Source: Hymenobacter sp. PAMC 26628 (GTDB lineage Bacteria > Bacteroidota > Bacteroidia > Cytophagales > Hymenobacteraceae). Taken from it: a stretch of DNA of 64,000 nucleotides. Of the stretch, positions 26,958-34,817 are shown in pieces. A program made the translations under genes and the position numbers. Within the stretch, counting starts at the first letter, position 1; the number at the start of each line of letters is the position of its first letter. Location of the stretch: the NCBI RefSeq assembly GCF_001562275.1, contig NZ_CP014304.1, forward strand, positions 62,001 to 126,000. The letters are read 5' to 3'. The notes under the pieces were generated by a model. The model had not been told where the DNA came from, did not search any database, and saw nothing but the letters and a program-made list of their open reading frames with translations.

Positions 26958-29411
26958 ATGAGAAAACATTACTCTGCCAAGGCCCTGTTGCTGATGGGCA
27001 CCTTGCTGGCCGCTACCGCCGCGCAAGCGCAGGACGCGCCGCGCGTCCAAAACAAAGTGCTGGGCGCCCACGGCCAGCCCGAATTAATTCAATTCGGTAC
27101 CGCCGGCAAAGCCGCCTACCGGAGCCCCGCCGACGGCGAGCAGCTGCTGCGCCAGCAACTGGCCCTGGGCCCCGACGACCAGCTGCGGCCCACCCGCGCC
27201 GAAACCGACGCGCTGGGCTTCACCCACCAGAAATTTGCCCAGTACTACAAGGGCGTGCTGGTGGAGCACGCCGCCTACACCGTGCACGCCCGGGGCGGGG
27301 CGGTGGAGAGCATCAGCGGCGACTACGAGAAGCTGGTCGGCCTGAGCACCGCGCCCACGCTGGGCGTGGCCGCGGCCCTGGACCGGGCCCTGGGCCACGT
27401 GGGCGCCACCAAGTACATGTGGCAGGACGCTGCCGCCGAGGCCGGCCTGAAGGCCGAGCTGCGCGACCCCGCCGCCACCTACCGCCCCCAGGGCGAGCTG
27501 GTGATTGTGCGCGACGCGGCCACCGACCAGCCCGTGCTGGCTTATAAGTTCAACGTGTACGCCCAGCAGCCGGTGAGCCGCGCCTACATTTACGTGGACG
27601 CGCGCAGCGGCAAAGTGGTGCTGCAAGACAACATCATCAAGCACGCCACCGGGGGCACGGCCAGCTTTGCCACGGCCTACAGCGGCACCCGCACCCTGGC
27701 CGACGAAACGGCCACCGGCGGCTACCACCTGCGCGAGTACACCCGCGGCCTGGGCATCGAAACATATAACTGCAAGAAAAGCAACAGCTACACCGCCGCC
27801 ACCGACTTTACTGACGCCGACAACAACTGGACGGCGGCCGAATACAACAACGCCAACTACGACAACGTGGCCGGCGACGCCCACTTTGGTGCCCAGGCTA
27901 CCTACGACTACTGGAAGGCCGTGCACGCCCGCAACAGCTACGACAATGCGGGCGCGAAAATCAAGAGCTACGTGCACTACGACGACGTGCCCGGCGGCGC
28001 GGGCTACGAAAACGCGTACTGGAACGGCTCGGTGATGACCTATGGCGACGGGGCCACCACCTTCAAGCCGCTGACGGCGCTGGACGTGTGCGGCCACGAA
28101 ATCGGCCACGCCGTGTGCGAGAAAACCGCTAACCTCACCTACGCCAACGAGTCGGGGGCCATGAACGAGGGTTTATCTGACATCTGGGGCGCGAGCATCG
28201 AGAAGTTTACCTGCGACCAGCTCGGCCTCACGAAATCGACCTGGGACATCGGCGAAGACATTATGAAGGCCGGCGGGGCCCTGCGTTCGATGAGCAACCC
28301 CAACCTCTATAGCCAGCCCGCGCTGTACAAGGGCAGGTACTGGGCCGCCACCACCACATCGCCGTCCAACGCCAACGACCAGGGCGGGGTGCACACCAAC
28401 TCGGGCGTGCTCAACTACTGGTACTACCTGATTGCCGTGGGCAAGTCGGGCACCAATGAGGCCGGCACGGCCTACAGCGTGGCCGGCATCGGCCTGACGG
28501 ACGCGGCCAAAATCACCTTCCGCATGGAGAGCGTGTATATGACGGCTTCCTCCACCTACGCCCAGGCCCGCACCTACTCCATCCAGGCGGCCACCGATTT
28601 GTTCGGGGCCTCCGCCGCCCAAACCCTGGCCGTGACCAACGCCTGGACGGCCGTGGGCGTGGGCACCACCACTACCCCGCCGCCCACCACCGGCACCTAC
28701 TGCACCATCAAGGGCGGCAGCCAGGCCTACGAGTGGATCGACTTGGTGAAGCTGGGCACGATTAACCGCACTTCGGCCGCCGACGCGGGCTACTACAACG
28801 GCACGGCCCTCAGCACTACCGTAGCCGCCGGTTCCAGCCAAACCATTAGCTTCTCGGCGGGCTTCAAAAGCTCGGCCTACACCGAGTACTGGAAAATCTA
28901 CATCGACTACAACCAGGACGGTGACTTTGCCGACACCGGTGAGCTCATTGTGAGCGGCAGCAGCAGCAGCGCCGGCACCCTCACCAGCACCTTCACGGTG
29001 CCCACCACGGCCCGCACCGGCAGCACCCGCCTGCGCGTCATCATGAGCGACGCCAGCGCCACCACCAGCTGCGGCAGCTACAGCTACGGCGAAACCGAAG
29101 ACTACACGCTCAGCATCAGCGGCGGTGCGGCTATCGCCGCCGAGCCGGCCACCCTCACCGGCACGCCCCTCGGCAACGAAGTGGCCCAGGCCCTGCAGCT
29201 CTACCCCAACCCCGCCACCGACGCCCTGCGCCTGGTGCTGCCCGGCCGCGCCACCGCCACCTCGGTGCGCGTGACGGACGTGCGCGGGGCCCAGCGCGCC
29301 GTGCCCTACGCCGAGGGCGTACTCGACGTATCGGGCCTGGCCAACGGCCTCTACACCCTCACCGTGAGCGACGGCCAAAAGGTCTTCCACGAGCGTTTCG
29401 TGAAGCACTAG
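26958..29411 (+). CDS. T9SS-secreted thermolysin-like (M4) metalloprotease
   Basis: 817 residues. Signal peptide (MRKHYSAKALLLMGTLLAATAAQAQ), FTP/PepSY-type propeptide (KFAQYYKGVLVEHAAYTVHARGG trimmed to its core YYKGVLVEHAAY), then the M4 domain with zinc motif HEIGH (380-384) and third ligand Glu in MNEGLSDIWG. DQGGVHTNSGVLNYWYY is the typical active-site His region. A GEVED domain (WKIYIDYNQDGDF) and a T9SS type A sorting domain (LYPNPATDALRL...FHERFVKH) follow. It is a secreted or cell-surface endopeptidase. ATG 26958 gives the signal peptide. Confidence 0.94.
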   Translation: MRKHYSAKALLLMGTLLAATAAQAQDAPRVQNKVLGAHGQPELIQFGTAGKAAYRSPADGEQLLRQQLALGPDDQLRPTRAETDALGFTHQKFAQYYKGVLVEHAAYTVHARGGAVESISGDYEKLVGLSTAPTLGVAAALDRALGHVGATKYMWQDAAAEAGLKAELRDPAATYRPQGELVIVRDAATDQPVLAYKFNVYAQQPVSRAYIYVDARSGKVVLQDNIIKHATGGTASFATAYSGTRTLADETATGGYHLREYTRGLGIETYNCKKSNSYTAATDFTDADNNWTAAEYNNANYDNVAGDAHFGAQATYDYWKAVHARNSYDNAGAKIKSYVHYDDVPGGAGYENAYWNGSVMTYGDGATTFKPLTALDVCGHEIGHAVCEKTANLTYANESGAMNEGLSDIWGASIEKFTCDQLGLTKSTWDIGEDIMKAGGALRSMSNPNLYSQPALYKGRYWAATTTSPSNANDQGGVHTNSGVLNYWYYLIAVGKSGTNEAGTAYSVAGIGLTDAAKITFRMESVYMTASSTYAQARTYSIQAATDLFGASAAQTLAVTNAWTAVGVGTTTTPPPTTGTYCTIKGGSQAYEWIDLVKLGTINRTSAADAGYYNGTALSTTVAAGSSQTISFSAGFKSSAYTEYWKIYIDYNQDGDFADTGELIVSGSSSSAGTLTSTFTVPTTARTGSTRLRVIMSDASATTSCGSYSYGETEDYTLSISGGAAIAAEPATLTGTPLGNEVAQALQLYPNPATDALRLVLPGRATATSVRVTDVRGAQRAVPYAEGVLDVSGLANGLYTLTVSDGQKVFHERFVKH

Positions 29412-29431
29412 GTAGTTGGTGAGTAATAAAT

Positions 29432-29467
29432 AAAAGGGGCCCCCAGCACTGCTGGGGGCCCCTTTTT
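29432..29467 (+). terminator. Terminator after the M4 protease
   Basis: AAAAGGGGCCCCCAGCA / TGCTGGGGGCCCCTTTT followed by more T, 20 bp after the stop codon. Nearly the same hairpin recurs at 29719-29757. Confidence 0.9.
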
Positions 29468-29558
29468 TAGTTTCTGCGGATAGTTGTTTAGGCCATTATA
29501 CGGGACGCGGCGAAGCATCTCTGCTGCTTGGAATTGTTCCTGAATTAGAAAGAAAGCA

Positions 29559-29649
29559 GAACGTCATGCAGCGCGCAGCGAAGCATCTTTCCTGTGTGAC
29601 CAATCGTGATTACTGCTATGAGAAAGATGCTGCGCGCTGCATGACGTTC
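29559..29649. repeat. Palindromic repeat of the GTCATGC/GCATGAC family, copy 2
   Basis: Outer arms 29559-29578 and 29630-29649 are a perfect 20-bp pair containing CGTCATGCAGCGCGCAG. A second inner pair, CATCTTTC (29584-29591) with GAAAGATG (29622-29629), continues the stem after a CGAAG bulge. It sits in the 364-bp convergent spacer together with two terminators; nothing else is seen there. Confidence 0.85.
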
Positions 29650-29718
29650 AATTATCCGCGTGTCATTTAATTAAAGGCGACTACTATTTGACAGGTCTTT
29701 AACCTGCCATTCGCAGCA

Positions 29719-29757
29719 AAAAAGAGGGCCCCCAGCAGTGCTGGGGGCCCTCTTTTT
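29719..29757 (-). terminator. Terminator of the outer-membrane barrel gene
   Basis: AAAAAGAGGGCCCCCAGCA pairs with TGCTGGGGGCCCTCTTTTT around a single-base centre, 19 bp beyond the stop at 29776 on the minus strand. Confidence 0.88.
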
Positions 29758-29775
29758 ACAGCAAGTTTGAGCGGC

Positions 29776-30516
29776 TCAGCGGCCGATGGCGTAGTCCAGC
29801 TTCAGTAGCAGCGTGCCGAAACTGTCCTTCACGCTGGGGTTGCCGCGCTGGCTGATGTCGTCGAGGTTGTCGGTGGTGGTGAAGTAGTAGTTGCCTTCCA
29901 GGGTTAGGTTGAACTGGTCGGTGAGGGGCACCACCACGCCCGCGCCCACGGGCAGCACGCCAGCCAGGGCGGGGTAGTCGTTGCGCTCGGCGGGCAGGTA
30001 GGCCGTGTTGGCGGTGGGCCGCACCGTGCCGAGGTAAGCCTGCGGGCTGTAGAGCAGCAGCCCCAGCCCGGCCTGCACGAAGGGCTGTACTCGCCGCGTT
30101 GCACCTGGCGTGGCATACACTGAGGGGTCGCCCAGCAAATCGTAGCGCACGAAGGCCGTGCCCAGCCCGTTGTGGCTATAAAACGCCAAGCCGCGGCTCG
30201 GCAGGTAGTCGCGGGCCCCCATGCCGAAGTAGCCCAGCTCGCCGCCGACGCGCCAGTGGGGCCCCAGGCCGTAGAGTACGCCCAGGTTCAGGGCGGGGCC
30301 CAGGAAATCGTTGCTCAGGCTGTTGCCCAGGTCGCCGTTGTAGAAGGCCGTGCCCACGCCGGCGCTCACCCGCAGGGGCCCCAGGTAGTAGGCGCGGCCG
30401 TTGTGGTCGTGGTGGCGGCGCCGGGCCACGCTCTGGGCGTGGGCCGCCGGGGCACCGGCCAGCAAAACCAAACCAAACAGGCCACCGGCCAAGCAGTTGC
30501 GCAACGAAAAGGCCAT
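29776..30516 (-). CDS. Outer-membrane beta-barrel protein
   Basis: 246 residues with a signal peptide (MAFSLRNCLAGGLFGLVLLAGAPAAHAQ). The mature protein alternates polar and hydrophobic residues in strands such as LRVSAGVGTAFYNGDLGN, GPHWRVGGELGYFGMG and FNLTLEGNYYFTTTDN, and ends with TLLLKLDYAIGR. It resembles OmpA-type eight-strand barrels (porin family, outer-membrane protein beta-barrel domain). No enzymatic motif, so it is structural or a channel. Single gene. Confidence 0.8.
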   Translation of the reverse strand: MAFSLRNCLAGGLFGLVLLAGAPAAHAQSVARRRHHDHNGRAYYLGPLRVSAGVGTAFYNGDLGNSLSNDFLGPALNLGVLYGLGPHWRVGGELGYFGMGARDYLPSRGLAFYSHNGLGTAFVRYDLLGDPSVYATPGATRRVQPFVQAGLGLLLYSPQAYLGTVRPTANTAYLPAERNDYPALAGVLPVGAGVVVPLTDQFNLTLEGNYYFTTTDNLDDISQRGNPSVKDSFGTLLLKLDYAIGR

Positions 30517-30618
30517 GAATTAAGTAAGAAATAAATGAAAAGGCCGCCACGGGCCGGTACGTACGGCAGCAACGGCCGGGCGGTGGGGCCACGGCGCAAT
30601 TTTTTTAGTGGTGGTCTG

Positions 30619-30741
30619 GCCCGGGGTGGTCCGGCGACTTTTTCTGTCGTCGGGCCACTCTTACGATTGAACAGCGGCTCCGGGCTATAGTAAGAGTGGC
30701 CCGACGAAGCCCTTCGGGCAATTCGCCGGACCACCCCGGGC
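30619..30741. repeat. Composite palindromic element (about 123 bp)
   Basis: Outer arms GCCCGGGGTGGTCCGGCGA (30619-30637) and its exact complement (30723-30741), and inner arms of 18 bp (30647-30664 with 30690-30707, core CGGGCCACTCTTAC). Both stems are nested, giving a long cruciform or hairpin with an internal asymmetric bulge. It is unlike the GTCATGC family. No ORF is inside; a small non-autonomous element is possible. Confidence 0.75.
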
Positions 30742-30765
30742 TGGGCCCCGGCGCGGTTTTTTGCG

Positions 30766-31509
30766 CTACTTGAACGTGCCTTGCGGGTCGGGCAACTTGG
30801 CGAGCAAGTCGCTTACGAGGCCAAAGTCGAGGCTAGCGGTGCTCAGGGACTGGCCTTTGTGCACGGCCTCCCAGGCCTGGGGGTATTTCTCCTGGTAGTA
30901 GTAGCCGCGGGCCAGCTGCTGCCAGGCGTTGGCGTTGTTGGCGTCGGCGGCCACGGCGCGCTGGAGCAGGTCCATGCCGGCAGTGAGGTCCTTTTTCTTC
31001 TTGCCGGTGCCGTAGCGGATGAGGTGGCTCGTGCCCAGGTCGCTCAGCACCAGGGTGTTGGTGGGCGCGATGGCCAGGGCTTGCTGGAGCAGGGCAATGG
31101 ATGCGTCGGGGGTGGGTTGGCTACTGGCCACCACGCCTAGGCCCCGGTAGGGGTCAGCGTTGCGGGGATTCAGCAGCCAGGCCAGGTTGAAGCGGGACGT
31201 GGCCGTATCGGGCTGGTTCTCCGATAGATACTCGAAGCCTTTGGTGGCGAAAAATGCGCTGGCTTCTTCTTTCGAGGCGAAGCTTTTGGCCACGGCTTCC
31301 AGCTTGGGGGCCCCGTAGGCGGCCGTGGCCTGGGCCGGGCTCAGGCCCCCAAACAGGGGCTGCAAGCGGGCCGGGCGCGGGGCCGTGCCCGCAGCGGGCT
31401 GGCCGCCGTCGGTGGGTTGGCGCACCTTCTGGGCGCGGGCCAGGCGGGGGCCGCCCACCAGCAGGGCCAGCGCGAGGCCAGCCGTCATAAACACACGAGT
31501 TGTCGTCAT
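30766..31509 (-). CDS. TPR-repeat secreted protein
   Basis: 247 residues. Signal peptide (VFMTAGLALALLVGGPRLARAQ) followed by a linker and about three tetratricopeptide-like repeats (FNLAWLLNPRNADPYRGLGVV, SIALLQQALAIAPTNTLVLSDLG shortened to ALLQQALAIAPTN, and LLQRAVAADANNANAWQQLA). TPRs mediate protein-protein contacts; the partner is unknown. Start ATG 31509. A -7 element TACCTTTG lies at 31549-31556 on the minus strand, 40 nt upstream. Confidence 0.78.
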   Translation of the reverse strand: MTTTRVFMTAGLALALLVGGPRLARAQKVRQPTDGGQPAAGTAPRPARLQPLFGGLSPAQATAAYGAPKLEAVAKSFASKEEASAFFATKGFEYLSENQPDTATSRFNLAWLLNPRNADPYRGLGVVASSQPTPDASIALLQQALAIAPTNTLVLSDLGTSHLIRYGTGKKKKDLTAGMDLLQRAVAADANNANAWQQLARGYYYQEKYPQAWEAVHKGQSLSTASLDFGLVSDLLAKLPDPQGTFK

Positions 31510-31548
31510 AACCAATCCAATAAAAAACGCGGCCGGGGCCCGAAAGCG

Positions 31549-31556
31549 CAAAGGTA
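31549..31556 (-). promoter_or_regulatory. -7 element TACCTTTG of the TPR protein gene
   Basis: Exact TAnnTTTG match on the minus strand, 39 nt before the ATG at 31509. A TTTG on the same strand lies about 14 nt upstream, short for a -33 box. Confidence 0.5.
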
Positions 31557-31650
31557 GCCGCCGCCCGGGGCAAACTGTGCACCCCCGCACGGCGTAGGTA
31601 GGCGCGGCCGGAAGGGCTCCGGGCCCGCCGCCGCTCACTTCCCCTTCAAC

Positions 31651-32535
31651 ATGAGAATTACCCGTTTATTACTGGTGCCCGTGGGGGCCCTGCTGGTGCT
31701 GGCCGCCGTGCTGGGCGCCACCGAATACGCCATGGCCCGCCCCAGCCGCCGCACCGCCGACGTGCCCTACGTGCCCGCCACCACGCCCGGCTTCGACGCC
31801 AAGTACAACCTGCTCGACGTGTACGCGCCCAAAGCCGCGGGCCCCGCCGCCGGCTACCCGGTGGTGCTGTTCATCCACGGCGGCAGCTGGACCAGCGGCG
31901 ACAAGAACTTTTACTCCTTCGTCGGGCGGCGGCTGGCCAAGCAGGGCGTGGTGGGCGTCATCGTTAGCTACCGCCTCGCGCCGAAAGTACACGTGCCCGA
32001 GCAGGCCGCCGACTGCGCCCGGGCCCTGGCCTGGACGGTGAATAACATCAAAAGCTACGGCGGCGACCCCGCCCGGGTGTTCGTGATGGGCCACTCGGCC
32101 GGCGGCGGCCTGGCCGCCCTGCTCGCCACCGACGACGCCTTGCTGGCCCGCAACGGCCTGCCCACCAACCCCGTGCGCGGCGCTATCCTCGACGACCCCG
32201 CTGGGCTGGACATGTACGACTACCTGAAAAAGATGCAGTACCCCGGCGACGAGCAATACCTCATCCCCTTCACGAAAGACCCGGCGGTGTGGCGCGAAAC
32301 GTCGGCCATCTACAAAATCCGGCCGGGCCTGCCGCCGTTCCTGTTCTTCATCGGCGGCAAAACCTACCCCAGCATCAGCAGCAGCTCGGCCCGCTTCCGC
32401 GCCCAGCTAACGGCCGTGGGGGCCCCACCGCGCTACACCGTGTTGCCCGGCAAGCACCACATCCCCATGGTGTTGCAGCTCTACTGGCAGCACAACATCA
32501 TCTACCAGGAGCTGCTGAAACTGGTGGGCGCGTAG
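31651..32535 (+). CDS. Exported alpha/beta hydrolase (esterase/lipase type)
   Basis: 294 residues. An N-terminal hydrophobic segment (LLLVPVGALLVLAAVLGA) could be a signal peptide or anchor. Oxyanion motif HGGSW and nucleophile GHSAGGG (Ser about residue 150) place it in the HSL/kynurenine-formamidase-like esterase group. The acid is probably Asp near DDPAGLDMYD or later, and the catalytic His is in LPGKHHIPMV. The substrate is unknown. It is divergent from the TPR gene, and the right-hand neighbour starts the lower-GC island. Confidence 0.86.
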   Translation: MRITRLLLVPVGALLVLAAVLGATEYAMARPSRRTADVPYVPATTPGFDAKYNLLDVYAPKAAGPAAGYPVVLFIHGGSWTSGDKNFYSFVGRRLAKQGVVGVIVSYRLAPKVHVPEQAADCARALAWTVNNIKSYGGDPARVFVMGHSAGGGLAALLATDDALLARNGLPTNPVRGAILDDPAGLDMYDYLKKMQYPGDEQYLIPFTKDPAVWRETSAIYKIRPGLPPFLFFIGGKTYPSISSSSARFRAQLTAVGAPPRYTVLPGKHHIPMVLQLYWQHNIIYQELLKLVGA

Positions 32536-32682
32536 GGCCCCGGTGGCGAATTGAGTATTCCCAGCTTTAGGCCGCAGTTATCAGTTACTTCTGCTGAAGG
32601 TGCTTGGCTTGTTTCTTTACGTTCTGTAAACGGTCGTTTGCAGTATGTAAATAATTTAAAATCAATAATATAACATTCGTAT

Positions 32683-33234
32683 CTAGTGCGAAAAGTGTTG
32701 ATACACTTCAGCTACTAAATGGGTGAGGCCCTGCCATGTTTGTACAGGATGAGAGAGAAACTGCACCAGTACGGAAGGCATAGCTCCCAGCAATTCCGCC
32801 CCGATGGCAGCTAACGGTAAGAGTAAGTAGGCCCACCAAGGATAGGCGAACCGGGTAGTCACGCCTTGTGTCAACGCTCGCCAGACGGTTCGCATCCGGT
32901 CTCGATAATGCCAGAGAATCAAGAAAATAAGCCCGATATAGTAGGATAGCCGCCAATAAAAACCTGTCATTTTGATGTAAGTAATATCAATGACAAGCAC
33001 ATTCGCCGCAATAGGCAACAACAGCAATGCCCCTAGCAGAGCCGTTCGATTCCAGAGCAGTAACAAGCCGGCAATAACCTGAGACACGCCAACAAACGAC
33101 CGAAAGGGTTCTTGGTCAAACAAATACCACGAGAGTTTGAATAGCCCAAGCTGAGTAGCTGGCAAAGCTGCCTCCGCAGGAGCGAGTCCGAATTGCCCAC
33201 CTACCAATTTGGCATACCCATAGTTGGGGTTGCG
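32683..33234 (-). pseudogene. DoxX-like membrane protein, 5'-truncated by a mobile element
   Basis: The frame encodes YGYAKLVGGQFG, then a multi-helix membrane protein (VGVSQVIAGLLLLWN, LLGALLLLPIAANVLV, YYIGLIFLILWHY, YPWWAYLLLPLAAIGAELLG), resembling the DoxX/DoxD family. In that family the YG-x-x-K motif normally follows a first TM helix; here the frame meets a stop (33235-33237) inside the left inverted repeat of the Tn3-type element, so helix 1 and the start codon are missing. TTG 33207 is the only possible start and would give 174 residues. It is probably non-functional. Confidence 0.6.
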
Positions 33235-33690
33235 TTAGTAGTTGGACAAAGAATTACGGGAAGGCGACACACCAGGAAAACGGACTTCGACTTGAGCCTC
33301 GGAAAGCCCAGCTTGCGTGAAGCAATCTGCCAAGAGTAGCCTTGAATGGCTGGTCGCTTTACCCGTTACTCAACTGGTTAGTGAACGTGGTTGAGAGTAC
33401 CAGAAATCTATAAAAAAGGGCCTAGCGGGTACTTGGATTGCCGCTATGGGTTTCGGTACCAGGTTTTACCGAGACCACCGCTCAACAGAGGCGGGGAGTA
33501 GTTGGTACCGGAAATCCCTGCTTTTCGGGCTCCCTGCTTGACCTTCAACGAGAGGCGATGTAAACGGCGGGCAATCCACTTGACCAAGGCAAACAGCAGA
33601 ATCAGGCAGTTGAATGCTATTTAAAAAGCACTGTTAATCAATAATTTATCTGCTTAGCGTAATTCTTTGTCCAACTACTAACGCAACCCC
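33226..33690. mobile_element. Tn3-derived miniature inverted-repeat element (465 bp)
   Basis: The ends are inverted repeats of 38 bp (33226-33263 and 33653-33690) matching at 36 positions, with the outer 33 perfect. They start GGGG and the right one ends ACGCTAAG, as in Tn21-type Tn3-family ends. There is no transposase or resolvase inside. A 58-codon open frame on the minus strand (33444-33620, core ALVKWIARRLHRLSLKVK, no ATG) may be a passenger relic. The flanking pentamers differ (TAGTT and GAGAA), so no target duplication is left. Both neighbours are truncated at its edges. Confidence 0.75.
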
Positions 33691-33972
33691 GAGAAGGACG
33701 GGTACCAGATGAAGGGCAGCGAGGTGGGCAAGGCGTTCAGCGCCGGCAACCTGCAAAAGACGTTCGACCAGCACCAGGCGCAGCTGCCCGAGGTAGCCCA
33801 GGTAGTGGGCCAGGCCGTGCAGAGTTATTCCGCCGAGGCCCTGCGCCAGCTCTTTGCCCAGCAGGCCCAGGAAGCGGCCCAAAAAGCCCAGGAAACGGCC
33901 CGTCAGACGACGCAAGCCCCCACCAGGCAGCAAACCCCCGACCGCGAGCAGAGCGGGGGCCTATCCCTGTAG
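33691..33972 (+). pseudogene. Truncated relaxase/mobilisation protein C-terminus
   Basis: The frame is open from the edge of the Tn3-type element (PEKDGYQMKGSEVGKAF) to a stop at 33972; ATG 33709 is internal. The remaining about 94 residues are Gln/Ala-rich and strongly helical (AQQAQEAAQKAQETARQ), like the tails of Bacteroidota relaxases. The GYQMKGSEVGKAFSAGNL region resembles the end of such a mobilisation nuclease domain. The 5' part has been lost at the element boundary. The following mobilisation-like gene supports the reading. Confidence 0.5.
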
Positions 33973-33994
33973 TTTCTATTTTTTCCCTTTTGTG

Positions 33995-34654
33995 ATGCAG
34001 CCGATTGACCCTGCCGACCTATTCGTGACCGTAGCCCAAATGCGCGACGGGATTGATACCCTCCTCAAGCGCGGCAAACCGGCCACCGCCGCCGAGCTAC
34101 ACCAGCTACTGGAGCAAGTCAAAGCCCAGGGCGAGCAGCTGCTGAGCCAGGCCCAAAAGGGCTACCGCATTACCCTCAACGGGGAGGCAGCGGCCAAGCT
34201 GATTGTGCCATATATGCCCACTAACACGGAAACGGCGCGCATTATGAGCGAGGCCACGGCCACCATGCAGGCCACGTTGGCCCAGGGGGCGAAGGAAACC
34301 GCCACCCAGGTGCAGCAGCTACAAGCGATTCAGACCGGCTTTCCGCGCCAGGTGTCCATTGAGGGGGAGGTAGTCGGCTTTACCAATTGGAAAGCCGCCG
34401 GCTTAGTAGCCGTGGTGCCCTTGGTGCTCGTGTTGCTGACGCAGGCGCTGATGGGCTTGTTTTCGCAGGTGCCACAGGCGAAATACGACCATCTTTTAGG
34501 CGTTGCGCAGGCCGTGGGAGCCGAGCGGGACTACTACCAAGGGCAGATTCAGAAGTTCCGTAAAGAGATGGGTACCAACAAGGAAGCGCGGAAGACGACC
34601 CAATACTTTTTCCCGGCATATGTGCCGGCACCCCCTACTGAAACAAAGCGGTAG
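33995..34654 (+). CDS. Membrane-anchored protein, probably mobilisation-associated
   Basis: 219 residues, with ATG 33995 only 22 bp after the relaxase-like fragment. N-terminal helical/coiled region (about 1-120, ELHQLLEQVKAQGEQLLSQAQKG trimmed to LLEQVKAQGEQLL), one TM helix at about 127-148 (AAGLVAVVPLVLVLLTQAL) and a short C-terminal tail. I recognise no enzyme motif. Small single-TM proteins of this kind often follow relaxase genes in Bacteroidota mobilisable elements, so this is probably a relict of such a module. Confidence 0.55.
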   Translation: MQPIDPADLFVTVAQMRDGIDTLLKRGKPATAAELHQLLEQVKAQGEQLLSQAQKGYRITLNGEAAAKLIVPYMPTNTETARIMSEATATMQATLAQGAKETATQVQQLQAIQTGFPRQVSIEGEVVGFTNWKAAGLVAVVPLVLVLLTQALMGLFSQVPQAKYDHLLGVAQAVGAERDYYQGQIQKFRKEMGTNKEARKTTQYFFPAYVPAPPTETKR

Positions 34655-34753
34655 CCACATTTTATGTATTGGGAACGGTCGCTACGTGCCTAAGTGAATC
34701 AAAATCAGTTAGAAAGTATTGCTGACGGGTATACGGGTATCTTAAATAGCAAA

Positions 34754-34800
34754 TACCTAGAAAATCCTAATCTAAAGGTTAGACTAAGATTTTCTAGGTA
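34754..34800 (-). terminator. Hairpin terminator of the Asp-box protein gene
   Basis: TACCTAGAAAATC (34754-34766) pairs exactly with 34788-34800, and an inner TCTAA/TTAGA pair extends it. It lies 18 bp beyond the stop of the minus-strand gene at 34818. It is AT-rich, unlike the GGGGCCC terminators of the core genes. Confidence 0.7.
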
Positions 34801-34817
34801 TTGCATTCAATTACTAA

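Noticed and set aside
29559..29649. Inverted repeat as an insertion-sequence end
   Set aside because: Both arms are adjacent with no coding content between them, and the same design recurs in other spacers, so it is a palindromic repeat and not an IS.
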